This document shows, one piece after another, positions 34,169 to 46,339 of a DNA stretch of 64,000 nucleotides. The DNA is from Sequoia sempervirens. Its lineage: Eukaryota; Streptophyta; Pinopsida; Cupressales; Cupressaceae. Location: the NCBI GenBank assembly GCA_007258455.2, contig VDFB02270651.1:488354905-488418904 (forward strand), in the 5' to 3' direction. Below the pieces are notes generated by a model. That model was not told the DNA's origin. It did not search any database and saw nothing but the letters and a program-made list of their open reading frames with translations. The first letter of the stretch is position 1. Each line of letters opens with the position of its first letter. The translations under genes and the position numbers were made by a program.

Positions 34169-36582
34169 GCAATATAGAGGATTAAGGGTTGCCAGTGCAT
34201 GGACAACTCTTGCTTATCCTCTTTAAAATTATTTTCCATGCAAAGTAGTTTAGGATTTTTTCCATCTCCATTTCACTGTCATTTTCCATTCATCTCCTTT
34301 TTTCATTCACTTCCATTGCCATTCATTCCATTGCTGCTCACTGGTTTGTCATTTTGTGTTTGGTCTGCTCACTCAAAGATCTGGATCCTTGCAATGATCT
34401 TACTATCATTCATCCCTAGACGGAGCCACTGTTGGAACTATAAAAATATGACGAATTTTACACATCTTTCATCCCCATGAGTCTCCATGTGAAGTCTACC
34501 TTTGGAAAATTTTCCTCATTTCATGATGATTTACCCACATTCTGGCCATGTGACCCCATAGAATCCATCGAGTTATGCATCTTTCATGTCGTGGTCTCTA
34601 TTGACATAGGTTTGTTTAGGTCTCCCTGACCCATGTTGCTTATGCATTAACATATGTTTGTTGCAGATGTAACAGCAAGACTTGTCTATTGTTACAGTGA
34701 TTGGCATTCATCTGTGCTTGGCGGTATCGGTGTTATATCTTGGCGAATGTCTTTTGTCTTACCGACCGATGGCGGGATGATGCATATCGGGGGGAGTCAT
34801 AGCTATCGTTGTAAGGTCTTGGCGAGTGACCTTCGGTCTCATTGACCTTACACATGGAATTTCTTTGAATAGGAATTTCGGTGAGACTATGATGGGTTCA
34901 AAGTAAGTCTTAGCGAATGTAGGAGGGTCTCACTGATGAGACATATGTAGACTCTGTCAGCATAAGATTTGTGGTGTCTTGCTAAATGACATATGGGGCT
35001 TCATTTCGGCCAAACATGTGGAGCTTCAGTGAGCGGTCACAGTGATGTGAGCATGTCTCACTGATGGGGCACAAAAAGGGTTTATTTCAAATGACTCTTG
35101 GTGAGAAAATCTAAATGTCTTGGCGAAGATGAGTATAACAAAAGATACTACTCGGTGAAACATTAAGTAATCTATATAAAGTCTCCCTAATATCATTAGG
35201 TCACAGCAAAGAAATTAATACTAATGGTGCATCAGTGAGAAAGCCAATATGTCATGGAGACACACAAAGTGAATAGGGGGCTTTCGGTATGACTAAGTGA
35301 ACTCTCTGGGACCTCTCCCTGATGTTGATTTGTCTTGGTGAAAGAAATTGAAGGATACATTTTGGCGAAAGAAATTGAAGGATACATTTCAGCGTGAGTG
35401 TGATTATGTCATGGCGACATACATGATAGATGAAGAGTTTTGGTGAAACTTAAAGCGATCTACATAGGGTCTCCCCGATATCTAAAAGCTATAGCAAAGT
35501 GGGTGAAACAAAAAGTGCAGTTCGGTGAAAGACCTCTTATGTCTTGGCAACTTGGAAATGATAAAAGGCTTTCGGCCTGACATAATGAGTTTGATATGTT
35601 GTCTCCCTAATACCACAGTGTTACAACGAAACACAAAGGGAACAAAAGAGTACTATATGACTTCCCTGTGACAAACAAAATTCTTTAGTGACATACAGGA
35701 GGCAAAAATGTATATCGGTAAGACATAAAATGATCTAACTGACATCTCACAGACTCAGATGAAGTCACAATGAAAGCGAATAAGACAAAAGGAGCGACTA
35801 ACGAGTGAATTTCCTTCGGCATAGCTGATGCATTGTCTCGCCGACTGTTTCACTGATGAACAACAAAAATTCAAATACTGTGGCCGACATGAAGATACTT
35901 GAGAACCGTTGTAGGCCGACATGATTTGAGCCTAAATTTTGTACTGGGCCGACATGAGATCTCAATATGATATGTTTTTCTCATGCTAGTGTATAAATTG
36001 GCATATTGTAGTTGTAAAACATGACCAGTTATTTGATATTCGATACACAACAAGTAGATATAGTAGAGTAAAATTATCATATCAGAGACTATTGTTGCAT
36101 GATTTCAGAATGGAGGTATTTATGAAAATCAGTTGATGTTGCTACATTTCTCTGGTGCCAATTATTTGTTGAATCTAATGAAAGTATTGCTAAGTTGTCT
36201 CCAAGATGGATTCTTTCTAATTGTTTAAATTGATATAACAAGTTTGTATTCAATTTATCAGTGCACATTTTCTATACTTGTGTGATTGATTGATTGGTTC
36301 TTTCAAGTAAAGACTAAATCCTTTTAGTTAATCACAGTAATCAGAGAGATTCATTTGGATTGTTCAAGTGGAGCTTAGCAATCACATTCTTGCATGCTTA
36401 TACAAGTTGTAAACATAATATATGACAGATAATTTGAGTTTTCTCAGAGAAGTGTTGCTCATCTTTATCTCAATTGACTCTGCATACCCAATAAGGCACT
36501 AGTCTATACACTTCATCATTTGGATTCATTAAGTTTCTTTACATCTATTAATTAAGCATTCATTTTAGGATTTAGATCAGAC
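34169..36582 (+). repeat. 3' untranslated region and LTR body of element E
   Basis: No coding sequence. A possible LTR start, TGTTGGAACTATAAAAA, lies at 34430, but with no second copy I cannot confirm it. Between 34730 and 35870 short motifs CTTGGCGAATG, TTCGGTGA and TCACTGATG recur many times at irregular spacing. Confidence 0.5.
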
Positions 36583-36823
36583 TATTGTTACTGCTTTCAA
36601 GTTTGAGTTCAATTGTTCACCACCAATTGCCATTGTGAACAAGTTGTTGTAAGAGGATAATTACAAGTTAAGCCTGCATCATTTAGAGAGGTACACCCAC
36701 CCAGGTTTAGCAGCACCTAAAGAGTAGAAGGTTGAATTCTTTCGACCTTGTCTGTTACCCTGAAGTGTATCAAGAGATTGGCAGCCTCTTGAGGCATCTT
36801 GCCTGCGTTTTTGAGAGCTAACA
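36583..36823 (+). repeat. Right inverted repeat of element E (LTR end)
   Basis: Ends GAGAGCTAACA. Reverse complement of 27743-27983. Confidence 0.92.
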
Positions 36824-37034
36824 TGAGGAATTAAATAAATTTCATATTTATTTAATTCATTTGATGAAAGGGGGAAGGTATTTAATTCTTTAACTAGATA
36901 CCTTAGAGATTAGAAGAAATTTAGAGGTATTTATTAAATATTAGTGATATTACTTAATTAATGTGGATAAGGAGATGTTTAGATGAAAAGGGATAAATTT
37001 GGATAAATTAAGTGTCCAAATTTAGGTGTCTACA
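36824..37034 (-). repeat. 3' LTR of element D, proximal piece
   Basis: Aligns with 49065-49252 and ends GGTGTCTACA. Relative to the intact LTR, about 0.5 kb (matching 48568-49060) is missing between the two pieces. Confidence 0.88.
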
Positions 37035-37052
37035 TTTTCCCCCCCTTTGAGA
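37035..37052 (-). other. Polypurine tract of element D
   Basis: CTCAAAGGGGGGGAAAA on the minus strand runs into TGTAGACACC, the LTR start. Confidence 0.85.
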
Positions 37053-37369
37053 TGGTGTTACGAAGTAGTATCATTTCAAAGAATATTAAAAAATAGAACC
37101 CAGAAGAAGATGGTTAGATTGGAAAAGATGCCCTAGTCATTAAAGGATCGACTGTGAAGGAAAATGATGGGGGTAAAGATGAAGGTTAGGGATGAACGAT
37201 GCCCCCTCGAGAGGACATGTGGGTTCAAGAGAACACGGGTATGCTCTTGAAATGGATGAGGCAATGTGAAGTGAGATGAGGAAGATGATGCAAAGGGATG
37301 GATGAGAGAGGATGATAAGTGATATGAGATGGATTAAGCACAAGTGGAGGTTAGGACGAATATGATATT

Positions 37370-37570
37370 TCCCCAGTATAGGGTGAGTTCACCCATGGAA
37401 AAGGATAGGGAAAAAGGTAGGTGGGTCCCATAGAGGAGTGTACCCACCCTAGAAGGGGTGATCCTGCCAGCGTGGGTCCACCCACCTGAGGGTGAGTCTT
37501 CCCATTGGTAAGGTGGGTCCACCCACGGTTGGGGTGTGTCACCCCAAGTGGGGCAAGACCAACAAGGGAA
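37370..37570 (-). repeat. GGGTCCACCC-type repeats at the 3' end of element D
   Basis: Self-complementary words GTGGGTCCACCCAC, GGGTGAGTTCACCC and GTGTACCCACCC recur. Similar words fill the leader arrays at 46340-46650 and 47460-47960. Confidence 0.65.
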
Positions 37571-40430
37571 GGGGAAAAGAAGATTGAATGGAGGAGGATT
37601 GGATTAGGATGCGAGATGGATGAAAGTAATAAAAATGATGGGGGACAAGATGCTTAGAACAACCAATAGATATTATTCTAATAAGTTTGAAGAGATGACG
37701 GTAAGAGAGTGGATGGATAGGGGAGGGAGAGTGATGAAAGATGAATGATGGGGGGGATTTTGATAGATGATAGGATGGGGAGATTTTTATAGATGATAGG
37801 ATGGGGGATGCATGCAAGACAATGGAATGGAAAATGAAATGCAATCCTAATGCAATTTTCCATCTTCAGAGCATGGATTTTTGCTATAGCTGAAGACACA
37901 ATACACCAAGGTATAAATGACCAAGGTAGATTAGTTTCTAATGCATGAAACAAACACAAAAAATAAGAAGGCTATCCCAACACCCCAAAGTCATGATGAC
38001 CTTGGTTGGGCCAAGTATTGGGATAACCAAAAGCATGCAAGGATGCCCCAACATAACACAAGACCTTAATGATATTGGTGGGTACTACATGGGACAACCA
38101 AGAAGATAACAAAAAAAAGATCAAGATATGCCCCTATGTTGACTAGTCAAAGCACACCATGATATGGTGGATTAAGGAAACCATGACAAGTGATGATAGG
38201 GAGCTCAAATGATAAACAAAAGCCAAAAGCATCAAAAGATTGCAATCAATTTCAAATGTCCTTTTCCATAGGATCAAGGGGATGGATGGGATTGATGAGG
38301 CCTATTAGGAAGGATGCATCCTAATAAGACCGATGATGGATACTAAACTGCAAGATCAATATGACACAAGATATTTAAAACCAATTGGATCTCATGATAC
38401 AAATGGATCTTGTTTGTTAAGAACCAATTAGATAAGGGCATAGCTCGATGACATCAAACAAGAGAGATCAGACACAAGGCTAACACACCCTAAAGACCTA
38501 GGGGCTCAAGGGCCGATCAAAGATTAGCCTTTCCTACGTGAAAGTGCAAATCCCTCATAGTTCGATGAAAGGCTAACGACTAACCAGGGATAAAAGTGGA
38601 AAGAGGACAATGGAGATCTTGATGGATGAGAGGATGGAAAAAGGAGCAAGACTGATGATAGCTGATAAAGGAGTGGATAGATAGAGCCCCAGGGGAGGAT
38701 CAAATGATCGACCTTTCCTACATGAAAGCACAGGGGCAACGTAGTTCGACAAAGGCCAAAGATAAACAATAGAGAAGGGATGATGAGATAACTAGGATAG
38801 GTGGATAAAATGATGGGACTGATACAATGAGACAGGATAGACCTAGTGGATTGGAGAGGATGATGACAATCACACAAAGCTCAAGGATAGGATAGTTATC
38901 CAAATCATGAATTGGGAGGATGATAGGATGGAGAGATGAATGATGAGAAAGGATAGGAGATTGAAAAGATGTACAAAATAAGCAAAAGTGATGGTGATAA
39001 GGTAGATGACATTGGATTTCATGGGGAGTATCCTATAGCTAGATACCAATGACAAGGGATTATGAGATGGGAGTTGGATAGAGATAAACATATAGGAAGA
39101 TAAGGATGGGGAGGTGAAAAAGGATTAGTGGATTAAAAGGATTATGTGGAGGGAGTTGGAAGACAAGGATGGGGAGGTGAAAAAGGATCAGTGGATTGAG
39201 GGATTTGTAAGACAAGGATGGGGAGGTGAAAAAGGATTAGTGGATTGAGGGATGAATGATATCTCCAAGGACTATATCATAAAGGAAGAAGATTCCCCCA
39301 CTCTAGATATGTCATATATAATGAGGCATGAGGGATGGAAGATGGGAAAATGAATGAGATAACTGGAGGAGGATAGGATGGGTGACTAAGGGATATGATA
39401 GAGCATGTATGAAGGGAATGTACACCAAAAGGTGTATAAAGCATGTATAGATAGGTGCCCCTATTTTTTTATCAAGATCACAAGAAGGATGGAGGGATGA
39501 GAGATAAACAGGATATGATGGTAGGTTGCATAAGATAGGTGGGATGGAGGAAAAGGATGTAGGGGATGTATAGTAGGAAGGTGTGTGCCTAGCAGGAAGC
39601 ATAGTGGATGGAGGGGATGCATACCAGGAAGTTTCCCCCAAGTGTGAAAAAGGATAGATGGGGATTTACGCATGACACTTGTTTTCTAGGTTTTCATCAT
39701 GGTACTTATCCAAGGCACTTGTTTGCCAATTTTTCACTATTGGACGAATTATTTCTCTTTACTTTTTACTTTTTTTTTGACTTTTTGACTTTTTGGATAG
39801 CATGCAGAAGGAGATGGATAAGGATAAGGAGGTGGATAAGTAGATTTAGAAGACATGCGACAAGGAGATGGATGAAGGACTCAAGAATCAAGTTCCATAC
39901 AAGGAGTTAAAAGACCATGTTCAAAGTGACTGTTAGATATTGGTACAATCATATTAGGATAAATGAATTATGCAAGAGGATCCATTAGAGGGATTTGATG
40001 GGGGAGATATGTGGGATAATGGATGGGAGGCTAGAAAGGGTATGGATAGAATGATGGGGTAGGAGTGTGATGGGGTGGTGAGCTCAAAACCAACATTGGC
40101 ACATACGGTGATGGATGTGAAATGATAAGAGGATTAATGGATGGAGAATCCAAGGATAATAGAGGAGATGGGATAGTGAATTTTGGGACATAAGGACCCA
40201 AAACATATTTAGGAGATGGAGGGGGTGTATGATTAGCTTTTGGATTAGAAACTTTGGATGTTGTTACAAATTTTTCATTTGAAGGCATGGCATCTTTTTT
40301 CTTTGGGATCCACATGGTTTTAATCTTTGCTTTGGTGGGCCTCTGTGGCTGATTGGTTTGATTTTGATTGTGTATTTGATTTTTCTTTTCTTCACCATGT
40401 CTTTTAGAGGAGACATGGGGAGTTTTAGAT
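37571..40430 (-). other. Purine-rich (plus strand) low-complexity region of element D
   Basis: GGATGGATG, GATGATAGG and AGGATGGG words dominate. Minus-strand ORFs here are rich in Ser, Leu, Ile, His and Pro with no recognisable domain. AAGACAAGGATGGGGAGGTG recurs three times near 39110-39240. Confidence 0.6.
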
Positions 40431-42650
40431 TTATGCGATGTTTGGATTTATTCCTTTTTGCTTTAGTATCCAAAATGCTTTTGATAGAAATGGGATGGGT
40501 GTGAGGAGATGGATGACGTGGACTGATGGAGGTAGGAGTATGGGGATTATGTGTAGATGGAGGGTGTTTAGGTATATGCCTTTGTTGATCCTAAGTATGG
40601 GATATTCGAGTGGGATGTTTATGATGGGTGACATGGATAGGTGATGGATGGATGAAAGGATGAATATGACGAGATGGAGGCGGTGATTTTGGGATATAAG
40701 GGCCCAAAATAGACTTAGTGGGTGTAGGGACATAAGGACCCAAAATGGATGGAGCAGATGAGGGAGGAATATGGATGGTTGTTTTGAGGTGATACGATGG
40801 AGGAGGAGGGATGGTAGCATATGATCTGGTGGAGCAATGGGAAGAGCCTATATTTCTTTTGGAAGAGGCTCGTTGAGGATGTCTAGAGGTTGTACCAACA
40901 TCTTTAGATTTTGAGTCTTGACAAATATGTACAATAATTTGCATACATATTTTTTCTTTGACCTAGATGGGCTCTAAAATACCTTGCTCATGAAGGCCTA
41001 AACCTTTTCCTTGATACTTCATGTTCTTGAGAATTTGATCCATGATAGGATTTTTGTTATTCTGAAAACATGATGTGATTCCATCATTAGGTAGAGGATG
41101 ATGGGTGGTATATACACTATGTTTTTCTTCTTCAAGGAGACCACCATGGAAGAATGTGAGAGTACTAAGGGGATTTACAAGTGGTGAGGGGATAGTAGGT
41201 TTAGGTGATGAAGGATCAAGAAATGGAGATGGTCGGATAGAAACATCTTGATGGGGACAAAGGAGTGGTAAGGGATCAAGAGAGGGATTGGGTATTATGA
41301 TAGGATCAAGATTTGTGGAAGTAGGAGATAAGGGCTCATGTGATGGAGTGATGAGATCTTGAGTGACAAGGGGATCATGGGATGGAATGGATGGGGGACT
41401 GTGATCTTGAGGTAGACTAAATGGGATGGTAGGATCTTGATCTTGAGAAAGGGGTATGCTATTATGCTTTGGATCAAGGTATTGGCATGGCTCTTCTTGT
41501 GTGGATGGCAAGATGACAGAGTGTTGGAGGGACTCTTCAAGTGGGGAAGATGGAGGGATGGAGGATTCAAAATATTCATGGGAATGGATTTTAGTGACAC
41601 TAGTAGTGGGAGAAGTGGATTGGATGTGGGTGTCTTAGATGGATTGGATGGACCTAGGAGTAGGGGGATTGGATTGGATTTGGTTATCGTCAATGGGCTC
41701 GATGGGTTATGGAGTAGGAGATGGGGGTTTGATGGATTCAATGATGATTTCAATGGTGTCAATGATCTGAGTGGTGCTAGGGGTGGTATCATCAATGATA
41801 GGTGTTGGATGGAGAAAGGTATCATCACTAATGACTGTGGATGATGGGTTACAATGTGTGGAGTGGGGGATGTTTTCTTTGTTATAAGTCCTTGGGGAAC
41901 TTCTAGAGTGAGAAACTTGAATACTCTAGGTTGAGATGGCGAGGTAGGAGTGGATGAAGGATTATGGATTGGTAGGAAATTAGGACTATGGATTGGTGGA
42001 CTAGGATTAGATGGAGGAATGGGATTGGATATATGATTGGTATTAGATGGGGGATTAGAATTGGATGGAGGATTAAGGTAAGTATATGGGAATGGTGAAT
42101 TAGGATTGGATGACATGGATGGTGGATTGATCCTAGAGGATATGGGCAATGTGTTGTAATAAAGGTATTGGGGTGGTGGATTAGGATGGGAAGATGCAGG
42201 TGTTGCATTAGTATAAGGAGATGTAGATGTTGGATTAGGGTAAGTTGATGGGTGTGTTGGACTAGGATAGGAAGGTGTGAATGTAGTATTAGGGTGAGCA
42301 GATTGTATGGGAGATTAGGGTAAGTGGGTATATGCAGATGAAGGATTGAGATAGGATGATGTGGACGTGGGATTAAGATAGGGGTATTATGATGGTAGAT
42401 TAGGATAAGAGGATGTGGGTGTTGGATAAGAGGATGATGTAGATGAAGGATATCATGGATATGATGGATATGATGGATATCCCTTCTCAAAGGTAGCATA
42501 AGGAGCATGATTAGGCATGAATGAAGAAATAACGAGATAACTTGAAGGGGTGATTGGATTGTGGGAAGTGGGTGGAGAAAGCTTACTAGTAATGATAGTA
42601 TCAAGGGGATCTGTCATATTCTTCTTGATTGATGAGACTTTCATTATCAT
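40431..42650 (-). pseudogene. Pro/Ser/His-rich coding relic with a G-patch motif, element D
   Basis: Overlapping broken frames on the minus strand give long Pro/Ser/Asn/Leu/His-rich sequence (42149-41295, then 41511-40963). The second ends with MDQILKNMKYQGKGLGLHEQ and GILEPI, a G-patch-like motif matching the KMGYDGNGPIG segment between protease and RT in element A. It reads on into a Ser/Pro/His-rich stretch with LGPYVPTP and LGPYIPKS repeats (40944-40591). I infer the remnant of the gag-to-RT spacer of a Ty3 element. No protease, RT or integrase is found on either side. Confidence 0.55.
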
Positions 42651-43240
42651 CGTCGATGTAATTAGAGTTTCCCTTGATTACTATTGATGGAGGATAAGGA
42701 TTCATGATGATGAAAGGATAAAGAGGATGAACTAAAGCTCAAATCAGGATTTAGGTCAAGCTCAAATTGGGATTGGATTAAAGCTCAGATTAGGATGATT
42801 GGACGATGTGATGGGATTGATTCTGATGATCAGATTTGATTATCAAAGAATGATCACGACACTGAATCTACTTCGAGATTGAAGTAGATTGATTGGGTCG
42901 AAGGTGATTGGATAAGGATTTGATTAGATTGGATTGGATTGGATAGGATTGATCGATGATTAATAAGATTGACTGATGGATCAAATAGGATGATGGAAGG
43001 GATTCTAAACCCTGTTCAGAGATTATCCTAGGTGACTAAGGATGCTGATTGATCATATTAAAGGATTAAAGGATGATTGCGACACCAAATCCACTTTGAG
43101 GTTGAAAATGGATTGATTGGGCTGGCGATGATGATTAACCTAGGACGGATGACAATCCTAAGCAAATGTTGATGATGACAATCATATCAGACACTTAGGT
43201 CAATTTGGATAATAACCCAAGATGAAGTTCAAGGGATTTG
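42651..43240 (-). other. Low-complexity region (GATTGGATTGAT words) of element D
   Basis: Variants of GATTGGATTGGAT and AAGCTCAGATTAGGAT. No coding sequence seen. Confidence 0.55.
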
Positions 43241-44393
43241 GATGGGGAAAATGATGATTTGATTGGATGAATAGATGATAAAAATGGATGAACGAATACT
43301 CAAAATGAGTAAATGATTGATCAAAATAGATGAATGACTACTTGGGATGAGTAAACGATTTCTCACAATGAATGAATGATTCTTAGAATGAGAAGATGAA
43401 GGTTTGGAATAGATGAAAGATTACTCAGAATGAGTAAACAATTGGTCAGGACTATTGAACGAGATTTTGAAATGATAGAAGGAGGTTTGAAATGGGTGAA
43501 CGTTCACTCAGAATGAGTAAAAAAATGATTAGAATGCCAAAACAAGAGTTCAAGATGATTGACGAAGGTTTGAAATGGGTGAACATTCACCCAGAAAAAG
43601 TAAACGAATGATCAAAATGGTGGAACGAGAGTTCAAGATGATAGATGAAGGTTTGAAATGGATGAATGTTTACTTAGAATGAGTAAACGAATGATTAGAA
43701 TGGTAGAATGAGAGTTCAAGACAATCGACAAAGGTTCAGAATGAATGAAAGTTCACTTAGAATGAGTAAATGAATGATCAAAATGATAAAATGAGAGTTC
43801 AAGACGATAGAAGAAGGTTTGAAATGGATGAAAGTTTACTTGGAACTAGTAAACGAATGATCAGAATAATAGAACAAGAGTTCAAGATGATAGACAAAGG
43901 TTTGAAATGGATGAATGTTTACTCAGAAAGAGTAAATGAATGATCGGAATGGCAAAATGAGAGTTCAAGATGATATACAAAGGTTTGAAATGGATGAACG
44001 TTTACTCGAAACGAGTAAACAAATGATCAAAATGACAAAAGGAGAGTTCAAAATGATGGAAGAAGGTTTGGAATGGATGAATGTTTACTCAGAATAAGTA
44101 AACGAATGATCAGAATGACAAAATGAAAGTTCAAAATAATAGACAAAGATTTGAAATAGATGAACATTTACTCAGAACGAGTAAACGAATGATTGGAATG
44201 GAAAAACAAGAGTTCAAGATGATCGACGAAGGTTCAAAATGGATGAATGTTCACTCAGAATGAGTAAACGAATTATCAGAATGATAGAACGAGCATTCAA
44301 GATGATAGACAAAGGTTTGAAATGGATGAACATTTACTTGGAATGAGTAAATGAATGATCAAAATGGCAGAACAAGAGTTCAAAATGATGGAA

Positions 44394-45318
44394 GGGTATG
44401 TGCAGGATCATGATGGGCCAAAAAGTGGCAATATGATGGTATGTGGCTGATGACTATTTTTTAACCCAAAATTGATGAAATGAAAAGGGTTTTTAAAGGA
44501 GATTATCAAATTTCCACCAATATAAATTATGCTTTATTTTGAATTTAATAAGTAATTATTATTCATTTTCTATTCAAATTATGACTAAAGTTCTGATTGA
44601 TAGGAAAATTGAAAAACATCTATAGCTTTCAAAAGTATCACACATGGTGGGGCCTGGCTATTGGCTAAGTCGTGCGTGGCTCGCGTTCTATCTCCCCGGT
44701 ATAGGCGCCGGCCCAGCAAAGTTAAAACAAAGACTGCGGTTATAGGGGCGTGCTACCCATTCCTGAGTCTAAAAAAACATCACATTTTTTGAATCCAAAA
44801 CATGCATCACATTCTATGTTTTTCATACTATACAATTAAAAAAAGAAAAATTGAATTTCATGAAGTTTTGACCAAGTTAAGGTGGTCAGACATACGAGTT
44901 TTTATATTTTTCAAAAAGTTGTAATAACAGATTAATAATTAATTATTTACTTGGAAAAAAATGTAAAAAAAATACAACACATCGAGGCATGAATCCTCTA
45001 CTTATATATAAAATATTATAAAAAAATATTATCATTTTATTGTGGTTAGGGTGGTCAGATAGACACCTACTTATTTTTTCCCTGAAATTAAAGTACCACT
45101 ACATTTAAATTTCAAAATTTCACCAAATAGATTTTTTTTTTAAACAAACCTAGTAGTTTAGAAGCTACATTAAATTTTATATAGATTCTATTTTTACATA
45201 TTTTTGAAATAATATAGATAACTTATTCAAATTTTTATGTCAAGTTTCCTAACTCTGATTTTTCTAATTTTTTTGCCACTTAAGGGCCTATTTTTTCCAC
45301 GATGATCCTACACATACC
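44394..45318 (-). mobile_element. MITE-like element, copy 2 (inside the satellite of element D)
   Basis: Reverse-oriented copy of 21633-22425, with ends GGGTATGTGCAGGATCA and TGATCCTACACATACC. TGGAA is duplicated at 44389-44393 and 45319-45323. It carries a 136-bp foreign insert (44643-44778); without it the length is about 789 bp, close to copy 1. Confidence 0.85.
44643..44778 (+). mobile_element. GC-rich SINE-like insert inside MITE copy 2
   Basis: About 136 bp absent from MITE copy 1, flanked by ATCACA (44637-44642 and 44779-44784) and ending CTAAAAAAAC. It is far richer in GC than everything around it. TGGCTAAGTCGT near 44662 resembles a pol III A box, and GCGTTCTATCTCC near 44683 only loosely resembles a B box, with spacing shorter than in a tRNA. 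The A-tail, the target duplication and the exact size difference from copy 1 support a short retroposon. The source RNA is not identified. Confidence 0.6.
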
Positions 45319-45470
45319 TGGAAAAAGGTTCAAAATGAATGAACATTTACTTGGAACGAGTAAACGAATGATTGAAATGATAGAACAAGAGTTCAAAATG
45401 ATAGAAGTGGTTTTGGAATGGATGAAAGATTACTTGAAATGAGTGAACGAATGATCAAAATGAATGAACT

Positions 45471-46335
45471 AATGCTCAAACTGGGAGACCGACTCTTGGA
45501 AGGGGTGAAAGGATACTCGTACCAAGGTGAAAAATGCTTGAGATGATAAGAAGGATTCCCAAAATGATTGAATGAAGGGTGAAATCAACTGTTTGAGAGG
45601 CAGGTCTGCCTAAGTGCAGATTAGAATTTTGGTTAAAGCTTAGATTGTGAGTAGATTAAAGCTCAGATTAGGATTGGATTGAAGCTCAAAATGGAGTGAT
45701 TGAAGGATGTGATGGGATTTATTTTACACCAGGTTTTGGGGTTTAAAGAACGTAAGGTGTTGACAATCAAATTTTTCCAGATTTGGTAATTTTACAAAAT
45801 TGTCAAATTTTGCCATTTTAGGAAACTTCATAGACATACTTTTGAGAGTCCAATTTTTTCCAAAAAGTACCCAAAACTAAGATACAATGAATTTCCAACT
45901 AACATCCCAAATCTGAGACATGCATTTCGAGTTATTAATGAAAATGATTTTTCAAAAACTAAAAAAAAATGCTAAATTGCAATTTTGAGGGTCAAGATGA
46001 AAGTTTGGAGCCCCAAAAATGTGGTGAAATGGGGTCCAACCAACTCAAGATGGTTGGAATTTCACATGCCACCTCATAACACAACCACTCATAAAATTTC
46101 AGCTCAAATAGACACTCGAGTCACAAAAGTTATGGCCTCTAGAAGTTTCAGAATAAAAATCAAAACCTTCAAAATGAAGTCTAGGTGATTGGGATGGATG
46201 ATTTGATGATGGATATGGAATCTAATCATGTTCTAAGTAGCACTTATGTGGTTTGGTTGATGAAACTATGACTTACAAAAAATGTGTTGATGACGGGCAA
46301 ACGGGTGCTCGAAACGACTGAACGGAGGGTGAAAT
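45471..46335 (-). other. Non-coding region of element D
   Basis: No gene or strong repeat. A GAAATCAACTGTTTGAGAGG phrase near 45580 recurs near 46330. Confidence 0.5.
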
Positions 46336-46339
46336 CAAC

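Larger units (their letters stand above)
27743..36823 (+). mobile_element. Element E: Ty3/gypsy element with inverted terminal repeats, nested in the LTR of D
   Basis: A 9.1-kb insertion whose two ends are 241-bp inverted, not direct, repeats (27743-27983, 36583-36823). Between them lie, on the plus strand, gag, protease, RNase H, RT, degenerate RNase H and integrase, mostly in one reading frame with stops. The right end looks like a normal LTR end (…AGCTAACA). The left end is an inverted copy of it, so the 5' LTR, primer site and leader are missing. No exact target duplication is seen (GAGGG against TGAGG, or GAGGA one base in), and about 0.5 kb of D's LTR is absent at the site. Confidence 0.85.
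43240..45470 (-). repeat. Tandem satellite of about 83 bp in element D, split by a MITE
   Basis: Units like GAACGTTTACTCAGAATGAG...AAACGAATGATCAGAATGG...GAGTTCAAGATGATAGAC...GGTTTGAAATGGAT recur about every 83 bases. The word GAGTTCAAGATGAT occurs near 43551, 43628, 43711, 43794, 43877, 43961, 44044, 44126, 44211, 44293, 44375 and, past the MITE, 45390. Before 43490 the units are shorter and more diverged. Confidence 0.88.

Noticed and set aside
35871..36080. Minus-strand ORF in the LTR body of element E
   Set aside because: No recognisable product and it lies within LTR sequence.
27743..36823. Classification of element E as a DIRS retrotransposon because of inverted ends
   Set aside because: It has a Ty3 protease and a DDE integrase and no tyrosine recombinase; the inverted end is more likely a rearranged LTR.
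37140..39673. Many Ser/Leu/Ile/His-rich minus-strand ORFs in element D
   Set aside because: Purine-rich simple sequence on the plus strand gives such ORFs by composition; no motif is shared with known proteins.
43490..44390. CRISPR-like array
   Set aside because: The whole 83-bp unit repeats without unique spacers; it is a plain satellite.
44643..44778. tRNA gene or rDNA fragment
   Set aside because: No cloverleaf or proper B-box spacing, and no rRNA segment I recognise; the A-tail and flanking duplication fit a retroposon better.
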